Source: Guptibacillus spartinae
Lineage (GTDB): Bacteria > Bacillota > Bacilli > Bacillales > Guptibacillaceae
NCBI RefSeq assembly: GCF_028610625.1
Contig: NZ_JAQQWU010000001.1
Span: 558,001 to 622,000, forward strand
Direction: 5' to 3'
DNA: 64,000 nucleotides
Positions 29,671-38,511 of the stretch are shown piece after piece (position 1 is the first letter of the stretch; each line of letters opens with the position of its first letter). The translations under genes were made by a program, and so were the position numbers. The notes beneath the pieces were generated by a model. It was not told the DNA's origin and searched no databases. It was given only the letters and a program-made list of their open reading frames with translations.

Positions 29671-30651
29671 CTATGATGAAATTTGCTGCTTTTCCATATA
29701 ATCAAAATAGCGTTTCAGGGTAAGGTCGGCTTTAAGACCAAATTGCATCCGTAGCTGATCGACAGAAAGATCATTTTCAATGGCTTTGATGACGCATGTT
29801 CGTCTCATATGCTGAGCGGACACACCTTTACGGATTCCAGCTCGCTGAACTTCAAGGCGAATCATTTTTTGTACGGCAATTTCTGTTAACCGCTTCGGGC
29901 GATCAACTTCATAACTCCAGCGATACGTTTGCCGTTGAAAGTCGAACGAAACAAAAAGCGGATCGTCGCTATGAAGTCTTGGTCTAACCGGCGCTGGAAT
30001 CGTGTGATAATAGTCGAACAAAATTTTCTTATGATCAGGATCTAACTGGATCGTTCGTTTTCCTAATGCCGAAGTGACGCTTAGTTCATTTTGTTCGAAA
30101 GAAATGTCTTTCATGGAAAGCGAACAGAGCTCTTGTAACGTTAATCCGTAATTCAGGAAGAGCCTGGCGATAATTAAATTTCGATCAATCAGAAATTCAC
30201 GCGCTCTTAACTGGTTGTCCGTTAAATCGTCAAGCGATACGATCGTCTTAAGCAGCTTTTCAGCTTCTTCCTCTTTTAGAAAATCGGTTTCGATATAACC
30301 GGCGTCTTCGTTTGTTGGTAGGACGACTTCTTTCATTGGATTGGTCTTTGTTCGATTTAACGACATATAATAACGATATACTTGATTTAATACAGTCATA
30401 ATTCTCTTTAACGTCCGCTCAGAATAATGACGCTCAAGATGCAAATAGCGCACGTACTCCTGAAGCTGCTCCGTTGTCAGATTACGAAAGTTCTCGAAAT
30501 CGACCTTTCGATGGAGCGTTCGGTGCCAGACGGTATAATCGGCAAGGTCATAGCGATAGCGGCGAAGAGTAGAAGCCTTACGCCCTTTTCGTTCGAGCGA
30601 CTGCAAGTACTCTTCTAGAAAGTCTGGAAGCGACTGATTAAAAAGCTCCAT
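29671..30651 (-). CDS. Degenerate tyrosine recombinase/integrase-family protein
   Basis: The 326-residue protein has the two-domain layout of XerC/XerD-like recombinases: a SAM-like core-binding domain (residues 5-105; YLQSLERKGRKASTLRRYRYDL) and a catalytic-fold domain. The catalytic set is incomplete. The first Arg, normally in a TGLR-x-x-EL context, is Thr in NYGLTLQELCSL. HMRRT retains the HxxR pair. The late His of LGH is lost in QFGLKADLTLKRYFDY, while the Tyr (KRYFDY) remains. It is therefore probably inactive for strand cleavage. The ATG at 30651 has AGAGGTGA upstream; an ATG 18 bases earlier has no site. It is on the opposite strand to all neighbours. Confidence 0.8.
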   Translation of the reverse strand: MELFNQSLPDFLEEYLQSLERKGRKASTLRRYRYDLADYTVWHRTLHRKVDFENFRNLTTEQLQEYVRYLHLERHYSERTLKRIMTVLNQVYRYYMSLNRTKTNPMKEVVLPTNEDAGYIETDFLKEEEAEKLLKTIVSLDDLTDNQLRAREFLIDRNLIIARLFLNYGLTLQELCSLSMKDISFEQNELSVTSALGKRTIQLDPDHKKILFDYYHTIPAPVRPRLHSDDPLFVSFDFQRQTYRWSYEVDRPKRLTEIAVQKMIRLEVQRAGIRKGVSAQHMRRTCVIKAIENDLSVDQLRMQFGLKADLTLKRYFDYMEKQQISS

Positions 30652-30778
30652 TCGATGATCACCTCTCATTTTGTTCCATTATAACAAAATCTTTGCACGA
30701 CTTGTTTACAAAGGGTTACATGTTTTTGGGATAATTGGAAATACTAGTGATAACCAAATCGTAAAGGAGCGGTTAGAC

Positions 30779-30964
30779 ATGGCCTTTTTTTCAAAACAGC
30801 AGCAGGAACCTATTCCAGAAGTAGATACAGACGTCTGGTCTTGTTCGAGTGGAGATTGTGCTGGCTGGATGCGAGCCGATTACTCGTTTTCTGATACACC
30901 GGCTTGCCCATTATGTGGCGCTGAGATGATGAGTGAAGTTCGAAACCTTCCAGAAATTAAATAA
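30779..30964 (+). CDS. YdjO-like zinc-ribbon protein
   Basis: The 61-residue protein has four Cys in two pairs (WSCSSGDCAGWMR and PACPLCGAEM), a zinc-ribbon pattern matching the B. subtilis cold-inducible protein YdjO along its whole length. The function is unknown; it probably binds zinc. The ATG has AAAGGAG nine bases upstream; the open frame further upstream lacks a site. It may be co-transcribed with the next gene, 15 bases away. Confidence 0.8.
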   Translation: MAFFSKQQQEPIPEVDTDVWSCSSGDCAGWMRADYSFSDTPACPLCGAEMMSEVRNLPEIK

Positions 30965-30979
30965 TGATGGAGAGGACAC

Positions 30980-31336
30980 ATGAATAAAATTGTAGAGAAA
31001 ATTAGGAATAAAGCGGAACAAATTGTTAGCGTTACGAAAGCAGCAGGTAAAGGGAAACATGTTGCTTCGATGCAGCACTTTTATGACATTTTCACCGAGC
31101 TTCCTGAAGTGCAGAAGAAAGAGATTTCTCATTTGAGAAGTCGTTTTGTTTTATATACGCTTCACGAAGGCGATATATTCATGAAGATCCTCGAACGTTC
31201 AGATCGACACATACTTGAAATTGATGTCGTCGAAAAAGGCGAGGTCCTTACACACTACAGATCTTATAAAGCAAAGAAGGCTGAACCGAAAATTCATATT
31301 CCTGAATCGTTTGTTGAACGGATTGGGGCAAGTTAA
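30980..31336 (+). CDS. Hypothetical protein, 118 residues
   Basis: No family was recognised. The protein has a basic N-terminal third (VEKIRNKAEQIVSVTKAAGKG) and a central ELPEVQKKEISHLRSRFVLYTLHEGD. Its C-terminal half is beta-rich, with alternating hydrophobic residues (MKILERSDRHILEIDVV), and looks like a small folded cytoplasmic domain. It has a GGAGAGGA site, ordinary codon use and a following terminator. Its place between ydjO-like and spoVK does not suggest a role. Confidence 0.7.
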   Translation: MNKIVEKIRNKAEQIVSVTKAAGKGKHVASMQHFYDIFTELPEVQKKEISHLRSRFVLYTLHEGDIFMKILERSDRHILEIDVVEKGEVLTHYRSYKAKKAEPKIHIPESFVERIGAS

Positions 31337-31359
31337 ACACTCCTAACGAGTGTTTTTCT
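31335..31359 (+). terminator. Terminator before spoVK
   Basis: AACACTC and GAGTGTT form a 7-bp stem around CTAAC, followed by TTTC. Confidence 0.75.
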
Positions 31360-31429
31360 TTTGGGCGTTTGTCACGGATTCTGGGCAGGTGCGTATACTA
31401 TCGTGTGAGAATAAAGCGAGGTGAGCACC

Positions 31430-32353
31430 GTGCAGCAAACCGTAACGCAGCGAAAAGGTCAAATTAACATCGTCCTTCGACAAACCGAAGGGATTCAAGA
31501 GACGGCGGATGCCGCACTAAGTCAAGCAACGAAAAAGCATATGCCGCTTGAACGCATTCAGCAGGAAATGGAACAGCTAATCGGCTTAAAAGAGATGAAA
31601 CATTTATTAAAAGAAGTGTATGCCTGGCTTTATGTGAACAAGTGCAGAGAGGAAAATGGCTTAAAACAAAATACGCAGGCGCTCCACATGATGTTCAAAG
31701 GAAATCCCGGCACCGGGAAAACAACGGTAGCTCGCCTGTTAGGAACGCTTTTTCTCGAGATGAATGTGCTTTCTAAAGGACACCTGATCGAGGTGGAAAG
31801 AGCCGATCTCGTTGGGGAATACATTGGTCATACCGCTCAAAAGACGAGAGAGCTTGTGAAAAAAGCAAAAGGCGGCATTTTGTTTATTGATGAAGCGTAT
31901 TCGCTTGCGCGCGGAGGCGAAAAGGATTTTGGGAAAGAAGCGATTGATACGCTTGTGAAGGCGATGGAAGATCACCATAAAGATTTCATTCTTATCCTAG
32001 CAGGTTATTCAGATGAAATGGAGCACTTCCTTTCGCTAAATCCAGGCTTGCCGTCTCGTTTTCCGCTCGTCATTGATTTTCCGGACTATTCGAATGAGCA
32101 GCTGCTTGAGATCGCGAAAAAGATGGCAGCCGAGAGACAGTATCGTTTTTCAAGAGAGACAGAGTGGAAGCTAAAGCAAAGCTTTGTGAAAAAGCGTGAA
32201 CGGGAAACAAGTACGTTTAGCAACGGTCGTTTCGTTCGAAACATCATTGAAAAAGCAATCCGTAAGCAAGCAGTCCGCTTGCTACAGGCAGACGTCATTG
32301 ATCGCTCGGCGCTTGAGCTGCTCTTACCAGAAGACATCCCTATAGAAGATTAA
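31430..32353 (+). CDS. spoVK: Stage V sporulation protein SpoVK (AAA+ ATPase)
   Basis: SpoVK is a CbxX/CfqX-type AAA+ ATPase needed for spore maturation. The 307-residue protein has Walker A GNPGTGKTTVAR, Walker B GGILFIDEAYSL, and the conserved LVGEYIGHTAQKTR pore-side loop and SRFP arginine-finger region. The GTG at 31430 follows GCGAGGTGAG with proper spacing; a GTG nine bases upstream is part of that site. It lies upstream of hflX as in B. subtilis. A sigma-E promoter is expected from B. subtilis but was not pinned down. Confidence 0.94.
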   Translation: MQQTVTQRKGQINIVLRQTEGIQETADAALSQATKKHMPLERIQQEMEQLIGLKEMKHLLKEVYAWLYVNKCREENGLKQNTQALHMMFKGNPGTGKTTVARLLGTLFLEMNVLSKGHLIEVERADLVGEYIGHTAQKTRELVKKAKGGILFIDEAYSLARGGEKDFGKEAIDTLVKAMEDHHKDFILILAGYSDEMEHFLSLNPGLPSRFPLVIDFPDYSNEQLLEIAKKMAAERQYRFSRETEWKLKQSFVKKRERETSTFSNGRFVRNIIEKAIRKQAVRLLQADVIDRSALELLLPEDIPIED

Positions 32354-32408
32354 ATGCGCATCTGGTATGATGGGAACAGACTGATTGATAAAGGCAGGGA
32401 ACGTACAT

Positions 32409-33671
32409 TTGAATAAAGAACGAATTGAAGCAGCTGAACCGGCGATTTTAATCGGCATTCAGCTTCAAAATCAAACCGACGAACAGTTTGCCTATACGAT
32501 GGATGAACTGGCTGCGTTAACAGAAACAGCTGGCGGCGTTGTAGAAGGCACCCTCTCACAAAAGCGGGAGCGGATTCATTCAGCTACTTTTATAGGAAAA
32601 GGAAAAGTCGAAGAGCTGGCAGAGTTAATTGAAGAAAAGGAAGCAACGATTGTCATCTTCAACAGTGAACTATCACCAAGTCAGCTTCGAAACTTATCCG
32701 AAGCGTTGGATGCGCGCGTCATTGACCGCACACAGCTTATCTTAGACATTTTCGCACAGCGAGCGAGATCACGAGAAGGCATGCTTCAGGTTGAACTCGC
32801 TCAGCTTCAATACATGCTGCCGCGCCTTGCAGGACAGGGGACGTCCTTATCAAGGCTTGGAGGCGGTATTGGGACAAGAGGACCAGGGGAAACAAAGCTT
32901 GAAACGGATCGTCGTTATATTCGTAACCGAATCACAGACCTGAAACGTCAGCTCGACAATACGGTGAAACACCGTGATCAGTACCGGGCGCGGCGAAAGC
33001 GGAACGAAACGCTTCAAGTAGCGTTAGTTGGGTATACGAACGCAGGGAAATCAACCATTTTTAATCGGTTAACAAAAGCTGATTCCTATGAAGAGGACAA
33101 GCTATTTGCGACACTTGATCCGATGACGAGACAGCTGAAGCTTCCGAATGGCTACAATGTGCTGTTAACAGACACGGTAGGGTTCATACAGGACCTACCA
33201 ACAACGCTTGTCGCTTCGTTTAAATCAACGCTGGAAGAAGCAACAGAAGCGGATTTGATTCTTCATGTTATTGATGCGTCTCATCCTGATCGAGAGCGTC
33301 ATGAAGAAATTGTACTTAAGCTATTAAAAGATTTAAAGGCATCACATATACCCGTCCTTACCGTCTTTAATAAGATTGATCGAGCCGATCCGTCTGTGCA
33401 AAGTAGCGTGAATGAACAAATTCTCATCTCAGCGCTAAAGCAGACTGATTTGAAGCGATTGAATGACCGTCTACAAAGTGAAGTGTTAAAGCAGATGGAG
33501 TATTTTTCGATTTCGATTAATGCGGACCAGGGCGACAAGCTCGCTTACTTGCAGCGGAATACGGTTCTAATTGAGCGTAAATGGGATGAAGAAAAAGATC
33601 ACTATCGATGTAAGGGATACGCTCCTGAACATTTATACAAGCGCATTATTAACGAGTGGAACAACGACTAG
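32409..33671 (+). CDS. hflX: GTPase HflX
   Basis: HflX is a ribosome-associated GTPase that splits stalled or hibernating 70S ribosomes. The 420-residue protein has the N-terminal HflX domain, a coiled-coil/Gly-rich segment (LGGGIGTRGPGETKLETDRR), and a G domain with GYTNAGKST (G1), DTVGFIQDLP (G3) and NKID (G4). Start: a TTG at 32409 behind GGCAGGGA gives the best spacing; an in-frame TTG at 32385 lacks a site. It is followed 12 bases later by ynbB. Confidence 0.94.
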   Translation: MNKERIEAAEPAILIGIQLQNQTDEQFAYTMDELAALTETAGGVVEGTLSQKRERIHSATFIGKGKVEELAELIEEKEATIVIFNSELSPSQLRNLSEALDARVIDRTQLILDIFAQRARSREGMLQVELAQLQYMLPRLAGQGTSLSRLGGGIGTRGPGETKLETDRRYIRNRITDLKRQLDNTVKHRDQYRARRKRNETLQVALVGYTNAGKSTIFNRLTKADSYEEDKLFATLDPMTRQLKLPNGYNVLLTDTVGFIQDLPTTLVASFKSTLEEATEADLILHVIDASHPDRERHEEIVLKLLKDLKASHIPVLTVFNKIDRADPSVQSSVNEQILISALKQTDLKRLNDRLQSEVLKQMEYFSISINADQGDKLAYLQRNTVLIERKWDEEKDHYRCKGYAPEHLYKRIINEWNND

Positions 33672-33683
33672 GAGTAGAAAACT

Positions 33684-34952
33684 ATGTTTATGAATTTTAC
33701 ACATCAAGAAGAACTGAAAACACTATCACAACAGGCAGAAGAAAAGATCCAGCCTGTTTTAAGAGAAATCGATACACGCGTCGAAGCAAATCAATACCGC
33801 GTTCTTGAGGCATTTCACAAAAATCGCATTAGCGACTTTCATTTCACACCTTCCACAGGGTACGGCTATGACGATACGGGTCGTGATACGCTCGAACAGC
33901 TTTATGCGGACGTATTCGGTGGCGAAGCAGGACTCGTGAGACCTCAAATCGTCTCTGGGACGCATGCGATTTCAACTGCGCTATTTGGCGTACTGCGCCC
34001 AAATGATGAACTTCTTTATATAACTGGTGCACCGTACGATACGTTAGAAGAAATCGTCGGAACGCGCGGTGAAGGAAACGGATCGTTAAAGGATTTTCAT
34101 ATTGGCTATCAAGCGATTCCGTTATCAAACGGAGCAGTGGATTTTGATGCTGTGAAGAATGCCATCACACCGCAAACAAAAATGATAGGGATTCAACGGT
34201 CCAAAGGATATGCGAATCGACCGTCATTTACCATCGCAGAAATCGAAGAAATGATTGGATTTGTTAAATCGCTCAAAGAAGATGTGATTGTTTTCGTTGA
34301 TAACTGTTATGGAGAGTTTGTGGAAGAGCAAGAGCCATGTCACGTTGGGGCAGATCTTATCGCAGGATCGTTAATAAAAAACCCAGGAGCAGGTATCGTC
34401 AAAACGGGTGGTTACCTTGTAGGAAGAGAAGATCTCGTTGAGCTTTGCGGCTATCGTTTAACGTCCCCTGGAATCGGAAGAGAAGTAGGGGCATCGCTGT
34501 ATTCGCTACAGGAAATGTATCAAGGCATCTTCCTCGCACCTCACACGGTAGGTCAAGCAGTGAAAGGAGCTGTGTATAGCTCTGCGCTTCTTGAAGTAGC
34601 AGGGTTTAACACAACCCCTCACTGGAACAGTAAGCGAACCGATCTGATTCAATCGGTTCAGTTCGATGACAGGGAACGAATGGTTGCGTTCTGTCAGGCA
34701 ATCCAGGCAGCATCTCCAATTAATGCACACGTTCGCCCGGAACCTGCCTATATGCCAGGATACGAGGATGATGTCATCATGGCAGCTGGAACGTTTATTC
34801 AAGGTGCGAGCCTTGAATTATCAGCTGACGGACCGTTAAGACCGCCGTATGTTGCATATGTACAGGGCGGCCTAACATTTGAACACGTCAAAATCAGCGT
34901 GCTTCGTGCCGTCGATGATTTGTTAAAAAAAGGTTTGATCTCCGTTTCATAA
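33684..34952 (+). CDS. ynbB: PLP-dependent protein YnbB (methionine gamma-lyase family)
   Basis: This 422-residue fold-type I PLP protein is annotated in databases as aluminium-resistance or methionine gamma-lyase-like. It has the RPQIVSGTHAISTALFGVLRP segment, VFVDNCYGEFVEE (PLP-ring Asp) and LIAGSLIKNPGAGIVKTGGY with the probable PLP lysine. The real substrate is not established. It lies between hflX and the glutamine synthetase gene as in B. subtilis, where glnR comes next; here it does not. Confidence 0.88.
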   Translation: MFMNFTHQEELKTLSQQAEEKIQPVLREIDTRVEANQYRVLEAFHKNRISDFHFTPSTGYGYDDTGRDTLEQLYADVFGGEAGLVRPQIVSGTHAISTALFGVLRPNDELLYITGAPYDTLEEIVGTRGEGNGSLKDFHIGYQAIPLSNGAVDFDAVKNAITPQTKMIGIQRSKGYANRPSFTIAEIEEMIGFVKSLKEDVIVFVDNCYGEFVEEQEPCHVGADLIAGSLIKNPGAGIVKTGGYLVGREDLVELCGYRLTSPGIGREVGASLYSLQEMYQGIFLAPHTVGQAVKGAVYSSALLEVAGFNTTPHWNSKRTDLIQSVQFDDRERMVAFCQAIQAASPINAHVRPEPAYMPGYEDDVIMAAGTFIQGASLELSADGPLRPPYVAYVQGGLTFEHVKISVLRAVDDLLKKGLISVS

Positions 34953-34956
34953 GGGT

Positions 34957-34989
34957 AAAAGGTAGGAATTTCAGTCCCTGCCTTTTTTT
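34957..34989 (+). terminator. Terminator after ynbB
   Basis: AAAGGTAGGRA-like 5' arm pairs imperfectly with CCCTGCCTTT, followed by seven T. The stem has one mismatch. Confidence 0.55.
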
Positions 34990-35002
34990 GCGCGAAAAAG
35001 CA

Positions 35003-35039
35003 TGTTAGATAATCTAACGTACGTTAACACGATAACGTA
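35003..35039 (+). promoter_or_regulatory. Two dyads upstream of glnA, GlnR/TnrA-like
   Basis: TGTTA-N7-TAACG (35003-35019) is close to the GlnR/TnrA consensus TGTNA-N7-TNACA and includes a TTAGAT/ATCTAA dyad. Directly after it, TACGTTA-N6-TAACGTA (35020-35039) is a perfect inverted repeat with spacing one base shorter than the consensus. Both lie upstream of a TATGAT that may be the glnA -10. GlnR control of glnA is established in Bacillus. Confidence 0.6.
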
Positions 35040-35216
35040 AATATTCGTGTATGATGAGAGTAAGTGAAGAAGGGAGCGGCAATTTCGAATGTTAATGCGA
35101 TTCTGAATTTTGGGATTGCTTGAAACTGTCCTCAAGTGGAGAGAGCAAGCGTGTAGCACTCGGTATTCCTAAGGATTCACTAAATCTTTTTATTTCTTAA
35201 GGAGGATTCATTTTAC

Positions 35217-36554
35217 ATGGCGAACAAATTCACAGCAGACGATATTAAGAAAATGGCGCAAGACGAGAACGTTAAGTTCATTCGCTTGCAGTTTACTGAC
35301 CTACTAGGGATTATTAAGAACGTTGAAATTCCAGTTGATCAGCTTGAGAAAGCTCTTGATAATAAAATGATGTTTGACGGTTCTTCGATCGAAGGCTTCG
35401 TGCGCATTGAGGAATCCGATATGTATCTTTACCCGGATCTTGATTCATGGGTTGTCTTCCCATGGTCATCTGAAAAAGGAAGAGTCGCTCGTCTTATTTG
35501 TGACATCTATAGCCCGGATGGCACGCCATTCGAAGGGGATCCTCGTTCAGTTCTAAAACGTGTTCTAAAAGAAATGGAAGACCTTGGATTCTCTGACTTC
35601 AATATTGGACCAGAGCCAGAATTCTTCCTATTCAAAATGGACGAAAACGGTGAACCAACGCTTGAACTTAACGACAAAGGCGGATACTTCGACCTTGCCC
35701 CAACAGACCTTGGTGAAAACTGCCGTCGTGATATCGTTCTTGAGCTTGAAGACATGGGCTTCGAAATCGAAGCATCTCACCATGAGGTAGCGCCAGGACA
35801 GCACGAAATCGACTTTAAATACGCTGATGCGATCACAACATGTGACAACATCCAGACGTTTAAGCTAGCGGTTAAAACAATCGCTCGTAAGCACGGCCTG
35901 CACGCAACGTTCATGCCGAAGCCACTATTCGGTGTTAACGGATCTGGTATGCATGCGAACATGTCCCTCTTTAAAGACGGAGAAAATGCATTCTATGAGC
36001 CAAAAGATGAGCTTGGCCTAAGCGAAACAGCACGTCAATTCATCGCAGGAACAATGAAGCATGCTGAAGCGTTCACAGCGATCACAAACCCTACAGTGAA
36101 CTCTTACAAGCGTCTTGTACCTGGATACGAAGCGCCTTGCTACGTAGCGTGGTCTCTTCGTAACCGTAGCCCGCTTATCCGTGTTCCGGCTTCCCGCGGA
36201 ATCAGCACACGTATCGAAGTACGTAGCGTAGATCCATCTGCAAACCCGTACCTTGCAATGGCAGCCCTACTTGCAGCTGGTCTTGACGGGATCAAGAACA
36301 AAATGACGCCACCAGCTCCAACAGAGCGCAACATCTACGTGATGGATAAGCAAGAACGTGTAGAAGAAGGCATCACAGACCTTCCAGCAACACTTCACGA
36401 TGCGCTTGAACTTCTTAAGAAAGACGAAGTCATGATGAAAGCTCTAGGCGAGCACGCAGCCGAGCACTTCATCGAAGCAAAAGAAATCGAATGGGATATG
36501 TTCCGTACACAAGTACACCCTTGGGAACGCGAACAGTATATGACGACTTACTAA
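35217..36554 (+). CDS. glnA: Glutamine synthetase (type I-alpha)
   Basis: GlnA condenses ammonia and glutamate with ATP and, in Bacillus, also regulates TnrA and GlnR by protein contact. The 445-residue length is that of the GSI-alpha subgroup, which lacks the adenylylation loop. Motifs seen: [65 protein letters not shown] and the regulatory RIPAS-type loop as [20 protein letters not shown] precedes the ATG. A 160-base leader separates it from the upstream dyads. glnR, normally immediately upstream, is absent. Confidence 0.98.
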   Translation: MANKFTADDIKKMAQDENVKFIRLQFTDLLGIIKNVEIPVDQLEKALDNKMMFDGSSIEGFVRIEESDMYLYPDLDSWVVFPWSSEKGRVARLICDIYSPDGTPFEGDPRSVLKRVLKEMEDLGFSDFNIGPEPEFFLFKMDENGEPTLELNDKGGYFDLAPTDLGENCRRDIVLELEDMGFEIEASHHEVAPGQHEIDFKYADAITTCDNIQTFKLAVKTIARKHGLHATFMPKPLFGVNGSGMHANMSLFKDGENAFYEPKDELGLSETARQFIAGTMKHAEAFTAITNPTVNSYKRLVPGYEAPCYVAWSLRNRSPLIRVPASRGISTRIEVRSVDPSANPYLAMAALLAAGLDGIKNKMTPPAPTERNIYVMDKQERVEEGITDLPATLHDALELLKKDEVMMKALGEHAAEHFIEAKEIEWDMFRTQVHPWEREQYMTTY

Positions 36555-36563
36555 GATATAAGA

Positions 36564-36601
36564 ATGACCCCTCGACACGATTGTGTTGAGGGTTTTTTGT
36601 T
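36564..36601 (+). terminator. Terminator after glnA
   Basis: CCCTCGACAC and GTGTTGAGGG form a stem around GATT with one mismatch, followed by TTTTTTG. Confidence 0.85.
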
Positions 36602-36679
36602 TTGAATCGCTGGGACGGTTCTCGCGATGCATAATCGAATAAAAGTGTAGAGTTGAGTTATATAATTTATATTAAACTT

Positions 36680-36729
36680 AAAAGTGGCTTACACTACCAA
36701 AATAATATGAGGTAGGGTAAGCCACTTTT
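36680..36729. terminator. Large inverted repeat, probably a bidirectional terminator
   Basis: AAAAGTGGCTTAC (36680-36692) and GTAAGCCACTTTT (36717-36729) pair perfectly over 13 bp. One mismatch follows, then CTACC/GGTAG extends the stem, leaving a loop of 12 bases. A and T runs at the ends allow termination both ways, between glnA and the convergent reductase gene 118 bases away. The stem is unusually long for a terminator. Confidence 0.6.
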
Positions 36730-36846
36730 ATAATTATGGTATTCGAGTGAGGTGCATTATCTAGTAGGTAATTTGTAATACATTACAATTACAGGCAATA
36801 TCTCTCGAAGCTCATTTGTTTTTACCTCATTGAAATACATAAGTTG

Positions 36847-38511
36847 CTAGTCCTTTATAACTTTTTCTTCATATACCTGCTCATAAGTCCGATACCCTCC
36901 ATCAAGATTAACCGCCTGAAATCCATTCTCCCTAAGGATACGTGTCGCAATATACCCCCTTAACCCAACCTGACAGTGCACATAAATCGTTTCACCCTGC
37001 GGCAGCTCATGAAGCTTACTCCGTAATTCATCAACTGGAAGATTAATAGATCCCTTAATAAAACCTTTTTCAAATTCTGCAGGGTTTCGAACGTCAATGA
37101 GCGTACCCCCATTTTCCACGATTGCATCAATCTCATGCCACTGCACGGTTTCCATCATACCTTCAACGATGTTACTCGCTACATATCCGGCCATATTCAC
37201 TGGATCTTTTGCAGAAGAGTAAGGAGGCGCGTAGGCAAGTTCTAAGTCAGGGAGGTCGAGAACGGTTAAATCTCCTTTAATCGCGGTGGCGATGACATCG
37301 ATTCGCTTATCCACGCCATCCTTACCGACTGCTTGAACACCGAAGATCTTTCCGGTTTCTTTATCGAAAATAAGCTTCAAGGCAATAGGAGAGGCGTTTG
37401 GATAATATGCGGCGTGTGAACCTGGATGAACGTGCACAACTTCGTAAGCCATGCCAAGGCTTTTTAAGGTTTTTTCATTATTACCGGTCGTAGCAACCGT
37501 GTAGTCAAACACTTTGGCAATGGAGGTACCGAGTGTCCCTTTATACGGCGTTTTTTTGCCGTAAATGTTATCAGCAACGAGGCGCCCCTGTCTGTTTGCA
37601 GGCCATGCTAAAGGAATCATGGTTGGTTGCTTGTTAATGTAACATTTTACTTCAATGGCATCACCAATCGCATAAATGGAAGGATCACTCGTTTGGAGAT
37701 ATTCGTTTACTTGAATGCCACCTCGTGTTCCTACAGATAAACCGGCAAGGACAGCGAGTTCATTTTCAGGGCGGACGCCGATTGACAAAATGATCAGGTC
37801 CGTATCAATCTCTTTTCCGCTTACGGTGAGTACTTTCGTTCCATTGCCTTCAAACGACTTTACTCCGTCATTTAAAATCAGATCAATACCTTTATCTCTA
37901 AGGTGCTTGTGAACGATCGCGGCCATTTCATAATCGAGCGGTGGCATGATTTGATTTGCCATTTCAATTAGTGTGACGTTCATGCCAAGGTCGCTCAAGT
38001 TTTCAGCCATTTCCACTCCGATAAACCCTCCGCCTATGACAACTGCTTGTGATGGCTTCTCTACATCAACGTACGCTTTGATCCGATCGGTATCAGGAAT
38101 ATTGCGAAGTGTAAAGAGTGCCTTTGCTTCATTAAGACCAGGGATCGGTGGGACAATTGGACGCGCTCCTGGTGAAAGAATCAGTTGGTCATACGCTTCC
38201 TCGTAAGTTTGATCTGATTTTAAATCGTGCACAGAAATGGTTTTCTTTGTGCGATTAATCTGTGTCACTTCACTTAAGGTACGAATATCAAAGTTATACC
38301 TTGCTGCCATGCTTTCTGGTGTTTGGACAAGTAGTTTCTTTCGGTCTTCAATTGTTCTACCAATATAGTAAGGGAGCCCACAGTTGGCATAAGAAATATA
38401 CTCACCTTTATCAAACATGACAATTTCTGCGGTTTCATCTAATCTTCTTAAACGAGCCGCTGCTGTTGATCCTCCTGCTACGCCACCAACAATGACTATT
38501 TTCTTACTCAT
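36847..38511 (-). CDS. cdr: CoA-disulfide reductase with C-terminal rhodanese domain (CoADR-RHD)
   Basis: The 554-residue flavoprotein fuses a pyridine-nucleotide-disulfide reductase (residues 1-445; GGVAGGSTAAARLRRL FAD motif, the single redox Cys in YANCGLPYYIG, and the NAD motif VIGGGFIGVEMAENL). A rhodanese domain follows (about 460-554) with its catalytic Cys in YVHCQVGLRGY. Family members reduce CoA disulfide, CoA persulfide or polysulfide with NAD(P)H. The rhodanese half suggests persulfide handling. A CsoR/CstR-like operator lies just upstream. The gene is alone on its strand. Confidence 0.92.
   Translation of the reverse strand: MSKKIVIVGGVAGGSTAAARLRRLDETAEIVMFDKGEYISYANCGLPYYIGRTIEDRKKLLVQTPESMAARYNFDIRTLSEVTQINRTKKTISVHDLKSDQTYEEAYDQLILSPGARPIVPPIPGLNEAKALFTLRNIPDTDRIKAYVDVEKPSQAVVIGGGFIGVEMAENLSDLGMNVTLIEMANQIMPPLDYEMAAIVHKHLRDKGIDLILNDGVKSFEGNGTKVLTVSGKEIDTDLIILSIGVRPENELAVLAGLSVGTRGGIQVNEYLQTSDPSIYAIGDAIEVKCYINKQPTMIPLAWPANRQGRLVADNIYGKKTPYKGTLGTSIAKVFDYTVATTGNNEKTLKSLGMAYEVVHVHPGSHAAYYPNASPIALKLIFDKETGKIFGVQAVGKDGVDKRIDVIATAIKGDLTVLDLPDLELAYAPPYSSAKDPVNMAGYVASNIVEGMMETVQWHEIDAIVENGGTLIDVRNPAEFEKGFIKGSINLPVDELRSKLHELPQGETIYVHCQVGLRGYIATRILRENGFQAVNLDGGYRTYEQVYEEKVIKD

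Noticed and set aside
29671..30651. Prophage or integrative element marked by the tyrosine recombinase
   Set aside because: No phage or conjugation genes, tRNA target or flanking direct repeats surround it, and its active site is incomplete.
36602..36846. Small RNA gene in the long inverted repeat after glnA
   Set aside because: The hairpin is better explained as a terminator between convergent genes; no separate promoter with correct spacing was evident.
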